A stretch of 64,000 bases of DNA from Chitinophaga arvensicola (GCF_900110835.1 NZ_FOJG01000001.1:1065022-1129021), one strand, 5' to 3'; counted from the stretch's first letter, positions 7,723 through 18,227 are shown. Translations and numbers: made by a program. The notes: a model not told the origin generated them from the sequence alone.

Positions 7723-8436
7723 ATGATAAACACAAAAAGGGTATCGATCCTGTTGCTCGTCTTATTCTCCGCAATAATGACGCAGGCGCAATCGTTGACC
7801 GATCTTGTCAATAAAAATGTGGCATCGCTGGGCGGCGCAGATAAGTTAAAGGACCTGAAAACGCAGTATGCAGAGGGTACAATGGAAGTGCAGGGGATGT
7901 CGCTTCCCTTCAAGAAATGGGTAGTACAGGGTAAAGCGCTCCGTATGGAATTTACGGTAATGGGTACCACCAATATCCAGGTGGTAAACGGCTCAGAAGC
8001 CTGGGTACAGATGCCTGTGATGGGTAAACCTGATCCGGAAACAATGGACTCCTCTACCACTAAATTGATGGCCAGCCAACTGGATCTGACGGGCGATTTT
8101 TTCCGCTACAATGAAAAAGGGAATAAGCTGGAACTCCAGGGACTTGAAAATATCAATGGCGCCCAATTGGCCAAAGTGAAAGTTATTTCCCATGCCGGCA
8201 TCACCACTTATTGCTATGTAGATCCTGCTACCGGAAACGTACTGAAAACACTGAATAAAGTGGATATTCAAGGTCAGTCGATGGATCTGACCACCGACAT
8301 CAGCAATTTCCTGAAAACAGCTGATGGTTTCACTTATGGCAGCGTTATTTCCCAGGATCCAACTGGCGTAAAGATTACCGTGTCTAAGCTGGAAAATAAT
8401 GTGCCGGTAGATGAATCGATATTTAAGAAGCCATAA
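7723..8436 (+). CDS. LolA-like outer-membrane lipoprotein-sorting family protein
   Basis: 237 residues from the ATG at 7723; an in-frame GTG at 7705 would add six residues ahead of the signal peptide and is less likely. The N-terminus (MINTKRVSILLLVLFSAIMTQAQS) is a cleavable signal peptide. The remainder is beta-rich, with the phrase GGADKLKDLKTQYAEGTM and later VVNGSEAWVQMP, typical of periplasmic LolA/LolB-fold proteins (outer membrane lipoprotein-sorting or DUF4292-like) that bind hydrophobic molecules. It lacks any lipobox. A terminator follows at 8442. The role is probably periplasmic lipid or lipoprotein handling, from fold resemblance only. Confidence 0.65.
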   Translation: MINTKRVSILLLVLFSAIMTQAQSLTDLVNKNVASLGGADKLKDLKTQYAEGTMEVQGMSLPFKKWVVQGKALRMEFTVMGTTNIQVVNGSEAWVQMPVMGKPDPETMDSSTTKLMASQLDLTGDFFRYNEKGNKLELQGLENINGAQLAKVKVISHAGITTYCYVDPATGNVLKTLNKVDIQGQSMDLTTDISNFLKTADGFTYGSVISQDPTGVKITVSKLENNVPVDESIFKKP

Positions 8437-8441
8437 TAATT

Positions 8442-8481
8442 AAAGAGGTTGTTCCGTCACTTTTTCGGGGCAACCTCTTTT
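8442..8481 (+). terminator. Intrinsic terminator, AAAGAGGTTG/CAACCTCTTT
   Basis: A 10-bp perfect stem with a loop of about 19 nt, followed by a T, just after the stop at 8436. The stem is symmetric with A-rich and T-rich flanks, a common form in Bacteroidota. Confidence 0.7.
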
Positions 8482-8519
8482 GATGATGCGCAGGAGTTAT
8501 CCCGACAATACCCCTATAC

Positions 8520-9071
8520 ATGAAAAATTTCTTTTGTTTGCGCCCGTTTGTATTTACGCTCCTTTTACTGCCGGCATTGCCATTCACAGGCAAAGCGCAA
8601 ACGGCGCCGCTACCCGAAGCATATAAGAAATTTGTGAACTTCTTTTCATCTGAAAGAATGAAGGTGAGAGAAGGTGGCTGTAATGATTGCTCCAACATCG
8701 TATTGTTAAAATTGCAATTTGGTAAAAGGGATATACCAGATAGTGTTTTCCTTTCCTATTCTGCCCCACTCTCTATTCAATCCTGGACAACAAAAATCCG
8801 CGAGCTGGATATTGACTGGAAACAGCTGTTGAAAGATAATGGCAAAGCAAAGACGGTTATTTTACCGGTGTTGTATATCAACGAGATATCTGGCGGCTCA
8901 GCGATGTTTGCATCTGCAAGGGATTTGAGTCAGGGTCTTTTTCAGTTTGCCAATGGCGGCTTACCGGCTGGAGATACTACAAAATGGTGGGAACCGATTA
9001 TTATAACCACCACCACTGCCAACACAGAAAGCAGTATGTTATTGAATAACAAAAATCTTCAACAAAAGTAA
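8520..9071 (+). CDS. Hypothetical exported protein
   Basis: 183 residues. MKNFFCLRPFVFTLLLLPALPFTGKAQ is a typical cleavable signal peptide, so the protein is periplasmic or outer-membrane associated. The mature part has a CNDC pair near residue 54 and an even mix of helix and strand; no motif of a known enzyme is seen. It lies between a terminator and the 3' end of recB, which converges on it (20 nt between the stops). Function unknown. Confidence 0.65.
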   Translation: MKNFFCLRPFVFTLLLLPALPFTGKAQTAPLPEAYKKFVNFFSSERMKVREGGCNDCSNIVLLKLQFGKRDIPDSVFLSYSAPLSIQSWTTKIRELDIDWKQLLKDNGKAKTVILPVLYINEISGGSAMFASARDLSQGLFQFANGGLPAGDTTKWWEPIIITTTTANTESSMLLNNKNLQQK

Positions 9072-9091
9072 TTGTAATCGCGTATCATCTT

Positions 9092-12000
9092 TTATTTCGT
9101 TAACAACGATTCTAATAACCTTATTTTCCTGATATCCGGTTTGGTGGTGAATATTCCCTGTCCGCCGCTGTTTCGCACCCCACGTACAAAACAATAAATC
9201 ACCCCGCCAAATTGTTTCTCATAATTAAAGCCAGGGATACGGCTTTCCAGGTATTTTTTCACTGCTACGGTATAGATAAAATACTGGAGATGATAATTGT
9301 TTTCATTCATGGCGGCTGCCAGTCCTTCTGCATCGTAATCAGCAACGCTGTTGCCCAGGTAGTTCGATTTCCAGTCGAGGATATAATACTTTCCCTGGTG
9401 CTCAAAGAACAGGTCAATTTTCCCATTCATGATCCCTTCCAGTTCCTGGCTGCTGTATTCAGAAAAACGTTTTACACTTACACTCACCTGGTCGTCCGAC
9501 AGGTTATTCAGCAGATTGGATTTGAATACCGGTACCGGGAAGTCAAATTCAAACTCCGCCAGCCGGTGCGAACGCCCTACAGACGCCAGCTGGAAGCTGG
9601 TGCCTGCAATGTGGATCGGTGCATACATGATATGCTGCAACATTTCGTTCAGCCGTTCGAGATATACTTCCCGTTGTCCCGGTACAAAATGGCGGATGGC
9701 TTCTTCCAGCCAGTGCTCCCATTTTGTGGGATCAGAGAAATTGATATTTTCAAAGATAAAGTGCAGCAGGTTACCCGTTTTGGCGCCCCTGCGCAGGGTG
9801 GTAAAGATGAAGTTGTCGTATGGGTCCGTTTGCTGGAACGAGCGTACCCGTGGCCGGTGTTCAGGTTTGGCGGCCAGCATGGTATAACTCATCTTACGCC
9901 AGTTCTGTTCCTGCAAATGGAACGATATAGGGGGCCTGCTTACGGCCAGCTGGCCTTTGGTGAGTTGCTGGCGATAGCTTTCGGCCGGTGTTTCTGCCGG
10001 CGATCCCTGCAAATTAATCAGGGCAGGATCCGGTGCAGCTATTACGAGTTCCTTTAGAAAGGCGGATAGCGAAGAGTCTTTAAAAGCACTGTATGTATTT
10101 TTAAAGAGGTAGCATTTATAAACGGCACGGGTCACCGCTACATAGATAAGGCGGCGGTTTTCCTGCTCCTGTTGTTGTTGGTAGGCTTTCAGTTGGTTGT
10201 CCGTGAGAAGCGCTTTTTGAGTACCCAGGTAATCGCCGGTTTCCGGATCGCGGAAGCTCACAAACTCAATTCTTTGTTTCTCCACGAAATCCAGGAAAGG
10301 GGCCATCACGATTTTATATTCCAGCCCTTTACTTTTGTGAATGGTCACAATGTTTACGGCGTCTTCATCGCTTTCCACCCGTTGTGCATATTCATCACCT
10401 TCGGTGTTCATGCCGTCGATGCCGCGTTTGAGCCAGGAAATGAGATCCCGCATAGACAGGTTTTTGCGGCTCTGCACCTGGTGTACCAGTTCGGATAACT
10501 GATACAGGTTGGTGATGATGCGTTCCCCGTTTTCAGTATGGCCGTCGAGCAGCACCTGTCGTACGCCGAAATCTGCAATGAACTCCATGAGCGCAGTGTA
10601 GGCACCATCGCGTTGCCAGAGGTTCCGGTATTTGCCAAACAGGTCCAGCATGATTTCATCATCTAGTTGCAACAGAGTACGGGTATTGTAGCCCGTGAAA
10701 CTACCAAGCAACGCCCGGTTAATAGACGAGCGGTCGGGCGTTTCCATGGCTTCCAGCAGGTGCAGCAATTGCTGCGCTTCCGCTGATCTGAGTACTTTGG
10801 CTTCGTCGATGGTAACGGCCGGGATGCCCAGTTTGGCCAGCGCATGTTTGATATCTCTTCCCTCCTGCCCCGTGCGCACCAGGATACCGATATCCGATGG
10901 CGTAACGGGCCGTGATCCGTTGTTGTTTTCGATGCGGTAGTCCTTATCCAGCAATAGTTGCGCAATTTGCGCCGCTACCCCTTTGGAAATGGTTTCTTTT
11001 TTATCGCAGGAGATAATTTCTATAGGCACTTCTTTAGCACTTCCATTGTAGAGATAGCCTTTTTTGTTATTCTCCGGGCTGTGTACCTGGATATAGTCAA
11101 TGCTATCACTTTCGGCAGCGAAATCGAACGTGGGAAAGCCGGGTGTAGGTTCAAAGAAGACGTTCATGGCGCGGATCAGGTTTTCGGAAGACCGGAAATT
11201 CTGATTCATATCATATACATGCTGTACGCCATTACGGGCATTGAAGTAAGTGAAAATATCTGCTTTTCGCCAGGCATAAATGCTTTGCTTCGGATCGCCG
11301 ATATAGAACAGTGTGGTGTTCTGGCCGAAGGCCCGATCAAATATTTCGAATTGTTCTTTATCGGTGTCCTGGAACTCATCTACAAAAACGGCCCTGTATT
11401 TACTTTGCAGTTTTGTAATCAGTTCCTCGTTGTTGTTTTTCACCAGGGCGGTATGCAGGTTGTTGATGAGGTCATCATAACCCATCATGTTGCTGCGTTC
11501 CTTGAATAACCGCACCTGCTCTGCTATTTCCTTGATGGCTGCGTAGTAGATCTGCCGGCGTACCAGCTGTTGCCGGTCTTTTAGCTGTTTGTTGATGTCA
11601 TCTGCTTCGTCAATGCCCGGTAACAGATCCGGGAATATTTTCTCAATATATTTTGCGGATCTTTTTTCGCGGATCTTTTTTATCAATAGCTCCGGTTCTG
11701 CAATCAGGTCAGGATAGTCTTTTTTTGTGTATTGGTTAGTGGCGCAGGCAGCGGCGATATGCGCGGCATTGGCAGTGATAAAAGCACAAAGACTATCCGT
11801 GATTGCCTTTTCTGCGGCTGTCAGCTCGTTTAATTCCCGGATCCATTGTTCCTGCAAGGAATCGCTGATGTCATCGGATACCTCATCCGAGTAGCCCAGG
11901 AATTTTTTGCCACCGAGATGTTCTTTGATAACATTGAGCATTTCGGTTTTCATGTCTTCCTCCCAGATCTGTTCCAGCAGATGGGTATTGAGGGTAGTGA

Positions 12001-12505
12001 CATTCCTGCGCCAGAATTTATTCAGTTCGTTTTCAATGATCGGCGTGAGATCGGGCACCATGGTAGCGCCAAATAGCTGATTGGTTTCAAAGGCAAACTC
12101 ATTCAGTGTTTGCTGGCAGAAGCCATGGATGGTAAGCACAGACGTTTCATCCAGTAGCAGAATGGCATCACGCAGCAGTTGCTGCACTGGCCGGGGATCG
12201 TCAAAATCAATGACGCTGAACACCAGGTCCATGATTTTCTGATCGCTGATTTCCTGTCCCCTGCTCACTTTGTAGGCCTGACGGATAAATAAACGTATCC
12301 TTTCTTCCAGTTCTGCTACGGCAGCCCGGGTGAAAGTTACCATCAGTATTTCTTTGACCGACAGCTTTTGTTCCAGGATCAATCGCAGTACCAGGATGGC
12401 AATGGAATACGTTTTACCGGTACCGGCGCTGGCCTCAATGAGGTTGCTGCCTTCCAGTGGAACGGTGGCTGCGTCGAACTTTTTATATATTATGCTATCG
12501 ATCAT
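9092..12505 (-). CDS. recB: RecBCD nuclease/helicase, RecB subunit
   Basis: RecB is the 3'-5' helicase and sole nuclease of the RecBCD complex, which resects double-strand ends and loads RecA. The 1137-residue protein has the UvrD-type helicase motifs in order: Walker A SAGTGKT (residues 26-32), Ia VTFTRAA, TIHGFC, motif II/III with VDEFQDTD and GDPKQSIYAWR, and motif V IHKSKGLEYKIV. Near the C-terminus is the nuclease box GKIDLFFEHQ-x-YYILDWKSNYLG, with the metal-binding Asp and the Asp-x-Lys pair. The length is close to E. coli RecB (1180). The start ATG overlaps the recC stop by 4 nt (ATGA), so translation is coupled. Last gene of the recD-recC-recB operon. Confidence 0.95.
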   Translation of the reverse strand: MIDSIIYKKFDAATVPLEGSNLIEASAGTGKTYSIAILVLRLILEQKLSVKEILMVTFTRAAVAELEERIRLFIRQAYKVSRGQEISDQKIMDLVFSVIDFDDPRPVQQLLRDAILLLDETSVLTIHGFCQQTLNEFAFETNQLFGATMVPDLTPIIENELNKFWRRNVTTLNTHLLEQIWEEDMKTEMLNVIKEHLGGKKFLGYSDEVSDDISDSLQEQWIRELNELTAAEKAITDSLCAFITANAAHIAAACATNQYTKKDYPDLIAEPELLIKKIREKRSAKYIEKIFPDLLPGIDEADDINKQLKDRQQLVRRQIYYAAIKEIAEQVRLFKERSNMMGYDDLINNLHTALVKNNNEELITKLQSKYRAVFVDEFQDTDKEQFEIFDRAFGQNTTLFYIGDPKQSIYAWRKADIFTYFNARNGVQHVYDMNQNFRSSENLIRAMNVFFEPTPGFPTFDFAAESDSIDYIQVHSPENNKKGYLYNGSAKEVPIEIISCDKKETISKGVAAQIAQLLLDKDYRIENNNGSRPVTPSDIGILVRTGQEGRDIKHALAKLGIPAVTIDEAKVLRSAEAQQLLHLLEAMETPDRSSINRALLGSFTGYNTRTLLQLDDEIMLDLFGKYRNLWQRDGAYTALMEFIADFGVRQVLLDGHTENGERIITNLYQLSELVHQVQSRKNLSMRDLISWLKRGIDGMNTEGDEYAQRVESDEDAVNIVTIHKSKGLEYKIVMAPFLDFVEKQRIEFVSFRDPETGDYLGTQKALLTDNQLKAYQQQQEQENRRLIYVAVTRAVYKCYLFKNTYSAFKDSSLSAFLKELVIAAPDPALINLQGSPAETPAESYRQQLTKGQLAVSRPPISFHLQEQNWRKMSYTMLAAKPEHRPRVRSFQQTDPYDNFIFTTLRRGAKTGNLLHFIFENINFSDPTKWEHWLEEAIRHFVPGQREVYLERLNEMLQHIMYAPIHIAGTSFQLASVGRSHRLAEFEFDFPVPVFKSNLLNNLSDDQVSVSVKRFSEYSSQELEGIMNGKIDLFFEHQGKYYILDWKSNYLGNSVADYDAEGLAAAMNENNYHLQYFIYTVAVKKYLESRIPGFNYEKQFGGVIYCFVRGVRNSGGQGIFTTKPDIRKIRLLESLLTK

Positions 12506-15500
12506 TTGTCTTTGTCTGGTGTTTCAAAATATGCCTGGAGCAAGGTGGTAAGCGGCGATAAAAGCAGGTCGTAGGTATCGTGATACCCCACAAGTGCTTC
12601 TTCGTGTTCAAAAAAGCCCTGTTCATATACCTGTACCAGGTAAGGATCTGGGGCTTCCTGCCGTTCTATCATACCTGATATTTTATCCTTGAATTTCTTC
12701 AGGTCTATTGTCAGCCGGTCTTTTTCTGTGAGTTCCAGGTCCGGGAAAAACGGGATGATTTTGTTGAAGCCGGACTTGTATACTTTTATGATTTCTGTTA
12801 GTCGCCGCAGTGCTTCTTCCGGTGTAAGCGGGGTCGCCTGGAAGGCATCCTCTTTCCGGGCGCCGGAAATAAAACAGAGATCTGTTGCCACGCCGGCTGC
12901 TTTGCCCGCCAGGTAACGGATATAGGCTTCTATAAGGTACTTGCTTTCTTTCTTTGACCACGACACCTGTACGAGCGTTTGGTCATAAATGCGGATATGC
13001 CCTTTGAGCATACTGCCATCCACTTCCAGTTCTACCGGCACCTTTTTTTCTACTGCACCTTTGGTGCAGGCTTCAAACAGGTTGCGCACGGGAACCACCT
13101 GGTCCTCCATTTTATGAATAGATACGGCAGCCATATTGCGGAGCGGCAACCGGCCTTTTTTTACCAGCGTACTTTGTAAAATGGGCTGTTGCTTTTCGGT
13201 GACCGGCAGCAATTCATTTTTAACGGACCATTGCTGCAGCCTGTTCAGGCTAAAGATCTCTGTTTCGTTGAGCAGCAGCTGGTTGTCGTTGTACCTGATC
13301 CCGAGCACCTTGTTATAATACGCCCGGAAAGGATTTTTGAAAAAGCTGATCACTTCTTCCAGGGTAATTTCCTCGAAGGTGAGCGGAGTGGTTGTTTTAT
13401 TTTCGTTGAGATAGGTTTTTCTGGCCGTGTCTTTTGTACTGAGATAGGAAAACAGGCGGCTATCGGTACCGGCATATTTCCTGCTGAAGCTTTGCAGCGG
13501 CTGCAAGGTAACCAGCTGATGGCGCACAGTTTCCGGCTCTTCGGTACCTGCTTCGATATAGTCTACCAGTTCATCTACCAGTACAGAAGGCGGAAGATCG
13601 GTATTGTCTTTCGCATCTTTACCGATGTAGCTGATATAGAGGTATTCCCTTGCGGATAGCAGGGTTTCGAGGAACAGGTGTTTGTCGTTCTCTTTCACAT
13701 TACGATCGCCTTTCTGACGGTCTTTTTCCATCAGGTTAAAGCTGGATTTATTTTCGCGGCGCGGAAATTTATTGTAGTTCAGTCCCATGAGCGCCACCAC
13801 TTTGAAGGGGATACTACGCATGGGAATGAGCGAACAGAAAGTGATACCGCCGTTTACGAACAGGCCCGCACGGGTGCTGCCGGTAAGTGTATCCAGGAAG
13901 CTATGACTGAATACATCGAAGGTTACTTTTTCGCTCATGAACTCATTGAGGGCATTGTAGGCCGTGAGTTGTTTGATCAGGGTGTTATAATCTTCGTCCA
14001 CATCATCTACCGGCTCATACACCATATTATGCAATACTCTTTCGGTGTAGGCTACCCATTCTACAATGCTGCGTGGGCGGCGTCTGTCGAGGATGGCGGA
14101 CATGAGTACTTCTGCAAAATGGCAGAAGCGGATCACTTCATGGGCATCGCTGCCTTCGGTGATATCCAGCGGAAAGAAGCTGTCTTCCCCTTGTCCGTAT
14201 TCCTCTTCGCCGCTCATGCAGATGCCGAACATGATGCGCTGTATCCCGTATTGCCAGCTCACGAAATGTGTTTCTTCCTTCTTGCTGCCGTTGATGCCGA
14301 AGCGGATATTGGCGGCTTCAATGATCTTGCGGATCAGTACCGGATCCTGTAGATTAAAACGTTTACGGATATACGAGAAATCCAGGAGCTGCATCACCGC
14401 TTCCGACTTGAAGTTTTCCTCATTCATGGTGAGGATGGCGTGCAGGGCGTTAAAGAGATTGTCGTTGTCGGTATAACTTTCATCCGCAATCGTATACCGG
14501 AAAGTATAAGGCGCGTTGTTGAACACGGCTTTGATATAGGGTGCATAGGCATCTATATCGCTTACCATCACCACGATGTCGCGGGGCGATAGCGATTCCT
14601 TTTTTTGCGCTACGAGGTGCACCAGGTAATTGTAAAGCACCTCCACTTCGCGGGCTACCGTGTAGCAGGCGTTGATGGTAACAGAGCCGTCACTGATATC
14701 CTGTGGGGAGATGGCTTGCCGGTCGGCCGTGGTAGCGGCTGCGGTAAAAATATCGTGTTGTATTTTATGCAGGAGGCTATCTGGTTCCGGTTCTACGGTA
14801 TCTATTTCTTCGTATGCATTGATAAAGGCATCGTAGGCGAAGAAAAGTCCGAAGGAATCCTGTATCACGCGGCCCCAGCCTGTGAGCAGGGCGTTGCCGG
14901 CTTTGGAATCCTGGATGTCTTTCAGTCCTTTTTGGCGCCAGCGGGCAATTTGTTTTTCGTTGCGATCGTCGAACCAGAACACCACCGGTGAAGGGTTGAT
15001 GATATGGAAGTATACGTCTATAAAGGAAGATAGCTCATGCAGGATCTTCACATGATAGGCCGTGATGATGGAGAGACCGAACAGGTGTACCACCGGCATG
15101 CGTGCCGACAGGCCTGCCTTTTGGGCATTGCTGCGCAGGGCGTCGAGGATAAAGTTGCCTACGATGGTTTTATCGGGCAATGCGCCGCCGGAGAGTTGTT
15201 TTACTTTCACCCACAGCCAGTGTTGCCAGCCGGCGGAAGCCAGTTCTGGGGTATCGGTAAAGGTCCACGCCTGGATCATTTCCGGGCGGTATACCTGGTA
15301 CTGATCGAACAGATCGGCCACTTTTTCTGCGAGGGCCATGCGTTTAAGGTCGCTTTCTGTTTCGTCTGTGGTGTAGTAGGCGGCTACTTTCGGGTATTTA
15401 GCCATGAACTCTTCCTGTCCCAGGAGCTTAAACACCAGCCAGCTGAGGTTTTGCGGGGAGAGCACTTCAGAATGAGGCCCGCCCAGGATTACGTACAGCT

Positions 15501-15711
15501 GGTACAGCAGATCGTTCGGCTTCATGAAGCGGCAGTTGGCCGCAATGCCCAGGTGGTCGGCCAACTGGAGTTTCAGCCAGTTGTTCATCCCTTCCGTCTG
15601 GGTAATAATATAGTGAGGTTGAAACACGCTGTTGCCTGCATCCTGGAGGTTTTGGGCCAATCCGGATGATAAGCTGTTCAGTGAGTTCGAAACTTTTAAA
15701 AACAATGCCAT
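12502..15711 (-). CDS. recC: RecBCD complex, RecC subunit
   Basis: 1069 residues. RecC is the scaffold that splits the DNA duplex and scans for Chi in the RecBCD machine; it resembles a helicase without the ATP site. Recognisable features are the N-terminal IITQTEGMNNWLKLQLADHLG segment, FMKPNDLLYQL, the central VPVVHLFGLS-type segment, and MRSIPFKVVALMGLNYNKFPR. Walker motifs are absent, as expected. The gene lies 45 nt downstream of recD and overlaps recB by 4 nt. The gene order recD-recC-recB differs from E. coli (recC-ptrA-recB-recD) but keeps all three subunits together. Confidence 0.92.
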   Translation of the reverse strand: MALFLKVSNSLNSLSSGLAQNLQDAGNSVFQPHYIITQTEGMNNWLKLQLADHLGIAANCRFMKPNDLLYQLYVILGGPHSEVLSPQNLSWLVFKLLGQEEFMAKYPKVAAYYTTDETESDLKRMALAEKVADLFDQYQVYRPEMIQAWTFTDTPELASAGWQHWLWVKVKQLSGGALPDKTIVGNFILDALRSNAQKAGLSARMPVVHLFGLSIITAYHVKILHELSSFIDVYFHIINPSPVVFWFDDRNEKQIARWRQKGLKDIQDSKAGNALLTGWGRVIQDSFGLFFAYDAFINAYEEIDTVEPEPDSLLHKIQHDIFTAAATTADRQAISPQDISDGSVTINACYTVAREVEVLYNYLVHLVAQKKESLSPRDIVVMVSDIDAYAPYIKAVFNNAPYTFRYTIADESYTDNDNLFNALHAILTMNEENFKSEAVMQLLDFSYIRKRFNLQDPVLIRKIIEAANIRFGINGSKKEETHFVSWQYGIQRIMFGICMSGEEEYGQGEDSFFPLDITEGSDAHEVIRFCHFAEVLMSAILDRRRPRSIVEWVAYTERVLHNMVYEPVDDVDEDYNTLIKQLTAYNALNEFMSEKVTFDVFSHSFLDTLTGSTRAGLFVNGGITFCSLIPMRSIPFKVVALMGLNYNKFPRRENKSSFNLMEKDRQKGDRNVKENDKHLFLETLLSAREYLYISYIGKDAKDNTDLPPSVLVDELVDYIEAGTEEPETVRHQLVTLQPLQSFSRKYAGTDSRLFSYLSTKDTARKTYLNENKTTTPLTFEEITLEEVISFFKNPFRAYYNKVLGIRYNDNQLLLNETEIFSLNRLQQWSVKNELLPVTEKQQPILQSTLVKKGRLPLRNMAAVSIHKMEDQVVPVRNLFEACTKGAVEKKVPVELEVDGSMLKGHIRIYDQTLVQVSWSKKESKYLIEAYIRYLAGKAAGVATDLCFISGARKEDAFQATPLTPEEALRRLTEIIKVYKSGFNKIIPFFPDLELTEKDRLTIDLKKFKDKISGMIERQEAPDPYLVQVYEQGFFEHEEALVGYHDTYDLLLSPLTTLLQAYFETPDKDK

Positions 15712-15756
15712 TGATCAATCAGTTGTTTACACTCCGCCATTCCCGAAGCAGGTGAT

Positions 15757-17577
15757 TTAATTTACTGCTGCATTCACTTCCCTGAACCTCGCTGCGATGC
15801 CCGAGGCTCTTTCCACGAAGCGTTCCGCTGCCAGGAGAATTACCTCCGGCGTTCCCTGTACATACACTTTGTTTTTGGCGCGGCTTACTGCGGTGTACAA
15901 GAGTTCCCGGGTGAGAATCGGTACATCGGTAGTATCCGGCAATAGTACCAGCACTTCTCCGAATTCGGAGCCCTGGCTTTTATGGATGGTCATGGCGAAG
16001 GCGGTTTCCGCCTGGGTGAGGTAACCGGGCAGCACTGCTTTCAGAGCGCCGGTGCTGTCTTCAAACCAGGCCATGAGTACACCGTTTTCGTCGGCGCGGA
16101 TAATACCGGTATCACCGTTGAATAAGCCATGCTCATAATAGTTACGGGTAAGGATCACCGGCCGGTTTTCGTAGAATTCCGAATTGGCGGTAATCAGTTT
16201 TTTATCGAATAAATATTTTTCTATTTGTTTGTTGACCGCATATAATCCCTGCGGCCCTTCCCTTACGGCGGTGAGTACCCGTTGTGCGTTGAGGAGTTTC
16301 AGCGCCGTAGCGATGTCTTTTTCTGTAATGAAAGCGGCGTAGCCGGCGATAAAGTCTTCGAAAAGGGCCACTGAAGCGGCAGGGTCCACCACTACCTGTT
16401 CATCCGCCGAAGGCGGGAAAAAAGAAGTAATGGCAGGCACATTATTGGCGATAATGGCTTTACTGAATTTGCCGATACCGGTATTGCCGGTGAAACGATG
16501 ACTGCGCCGCAGTTCCACCAGGTGCTGGAATAAAGGATGCGGATCATCATTCTGTTCCTGGGTGGCCGGAATTTGCCGTTCCGGTTCCGGGATAAAGCTG
16601 TTGATCAGTTGCCGGCGGTCGGTGGTAAAGCGGTTCAGGTGTTCCTGTGCCTGGCAGAGGTCTCCGAAGAGACTGCCCGCTTCTACAGAGGCCAGTTGGT
16701 CTTTGTCGCCCAGCAGGATGAGGCGTGTATCCGGATGAATCGCGTCCAGCAGTTTGGCAAAGAGAGCCACGTCAATCATGGAGCACTCATCAATGATCAC
16801 TACGTCGTAGTTGAGTGGGTTGTCTTTGTTGTGTCGGAAGTACGGACTGCCGTTGATGGATTTCAGTAAACGGTGTATGGTGGCTGGTTGCAGGGCCTTG
16901 AACTTTTCGGTAACAGCGGCTTCTACCTCCAGGGTGGTATTGCGTAAGCTTTCGGCCATACGGGCGGCGGCTTTACCGGTAGGTGCGGCCAGCGCTACTT
17001 TCAGTGCCGGATCGGTGGCAAACAGGATGGCAAGGATCTTAGCCACGGTGGTTGTTTTACCGGTACCGGGACCGCCGGTGATAATAGTAAAATTATTGAG
17101 TACGCCGGTGATGGCGGCGGTGAGCTGCCAGTCAGCCGGATCGTTATCTGTATTGGTATTTACTGTGCCGGCAAACAATTTACTGATCAGCGGCTGCTGT
17201 TGTTGCAGCAGTGCGGTCCTTTCCGGCAGCACTGCTTTTTCCTTTGTGAGGAATTGGCGGATGCGTTGCAGGAACTCCGTTTCGTACCGGAAATAGCGTT
17301 GCAGGTACAGCCGGTTCTGGTAGATTACGAAGGGCTGTTTATCGTTGCCCTGGGTGCCTACGAGCGGAATGCTTTCCAGGAGTTGGTTATTGGTATCTAT
17401 TTTTTGATAGGACTCCGGGAGATTTTCTTTTTCGCTGGCTATTTTATCGAGATGCAGGCAGATATGACCTTCGCTGCCTTTTTTTGATAACAGGTACGCA
17501 TACGGCTTCAGTGCCGGTATATCAAAATACTCGGCAAATTGCTGGTGTACATCGTTCAGGGTGGGTATATTTCGCAT
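15757..17577 (-). CDS. recD: RecBCD complex, RecD subunit
   Basis: 606 residues, almost the size of E. coli RecD (608). RecD is the 5'-3' SF1 helicase subunit. Motifs: Walker A TGGPGTGKTTT (about residues 167-177), LAAPTGKAAARM, Walker B VVIIDECSMID, LLGDKDQLASVEAGSLFGDL, and the C-terminal TIHKSQGSEFGEVLVLL with LLYTAVSRAK. It is the first gene of the minus-strand recDCB operon; the promoter must lie in the 98 nt shared with the divergent gene at 17676, but no consensus is clear. Confidence 0.95.
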   Translation of the reverse strand: MRNIPTLNDVHQQFAEYFDIPALKPYAYLLSKKGSEGHICLHLDKIASEKENLPESYQKIDTNNQLLESIPLVGTQGNDKQPFVIYQNRLYLQRYFRYETEFLQRIRQFLTKEKAVLPERTALLQQQQPLISKLFAGTVNTNTDNDPADWQLTAAITGVLNNFTIITGGPGTGKTTTVAKILAILFATDPALKVALAAPTGKAAARMAESLRNTTLEVEAAVTEKFKALQPATIHRLLKSINGSPYFRHNKDNPLNYDVVIIDECSMIDVALFAKLLDAIHPDTRLILLGDKDQLASVEAGSLFGDLCQAQEHLNRFTTDRRQLINSFIPEPERQIPATQEQNDDPHPLFQHLVELRRSHRFTGNTGIGKFSKAIIANNVPAITSFFPPSADEQVVVDPAASVALFEDFIAGYAAFITEKDIATALKLLNAQRVLTAVREGPQGLYAVNKQIEKYLFDKKLITANSEFYENRPVILTRNYYEHGLFNGDTGIIRADENGVLMAWFEDSTGALKAVLPGYLTQAETAFAMTIHKSQGSEFGEVLVLLPDTTDVPILTRELLYTAVSRAKNKVYVQGTPEVILLAAERFVERASGIAARFREVNAAVN

Positions 17578-17675
17578 TCTTATCGGTCACTTGAAAAGAT
17601 TAAAGTACAACTTTTTCTGCATCCTCTGAAAGGTCGTTATATTGTAGGAAATATAGACCTATATACTGTTCCCCT

Positions 17676-18227
17676 ATGTCAAAGAAATTGCTGGCCCTTT
17701 GCATTTTGTTAGCTGCGTTTTTATGTGTTAGTGCGCAGGAAGATCTCTGGAGAAAACCCAGTCAGTTGAAAGCAAATATTTCCGTACTCGGAGTGAATGC
17801 AAATTACGAATTGCGTTTGTTAAAATACTCCACCCTGAACCTGGAAGGGGGAATTGATATGGGGTTGTCTTATTCCAACAGCAGTTATTTTGGTGAAAAC
17901 TGGGAATTTGCTGCTGCGCCTGTGATTTCGGGCGAGTTCCGGCAGTATTACGGTTTGGCCAGGCGTGCGGCACATTACCGGCGGGTGGATAACAATGCGG
18001 GTAATTTTTTCAGTATCACGGGCGGCTACCGGGGGCGGGCATTGTATTCTACTACCTACTATAATACGGATGCGGTTTTCCTGATACCAGCCTGGGGGAT
18101 GCAACGCAGCTGGGGGCGTCATTTCAGTTTTGAAGGTCGTTTCGGGTTGGCCTTTACGCCGGATGATGGGTATAATGATCCGGTGTCGCTCAATTTCCGG
18201 ATCAACTTCGGGTATGTGATCTTCTGA
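17676..18227 (+). CDS. Putative outer-membrane beta-barrel protein
   Basis: 183 residues. MSKKLLALCILLAAFLCVSAQ is a signal peptide. The mature protein alternates hydrophobic and polar residues with many aromatics (NANYELRLL, STLNLEGGIDMGLSY, FFSITGGYRGRALYS, FSFEGRFGLAFTP, LNFRINFGYVIF) and ends in Phe, the signature of an outer-membrane barrel of about 8-10 strands. It is transcribed divergently from recD. No specific family is recognised. Confidence 0.65.
   Translation: MSKKLLALCILLAAFLCVSAQEDLWRKPSQLKANISVLGVNANYELRLLKYSTLNLEGGIDMGLSYSNSSYFGENWEFAAAPVISGEFRQYYGLARRAAHYRRVDNNAGNFFSITGGYRGRALYSTTYYNTDAVFLIPAWGMQRSWGRHFSFEGRFGLAFTPDDGYNDPVSLNFRINFGYVIF

Noticed and set aside
9212..15669. 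Many long plus-strand frames opposite recB and recC
   Set aside because: All lie antisense to strongly conserved recB and recC coding sequence.
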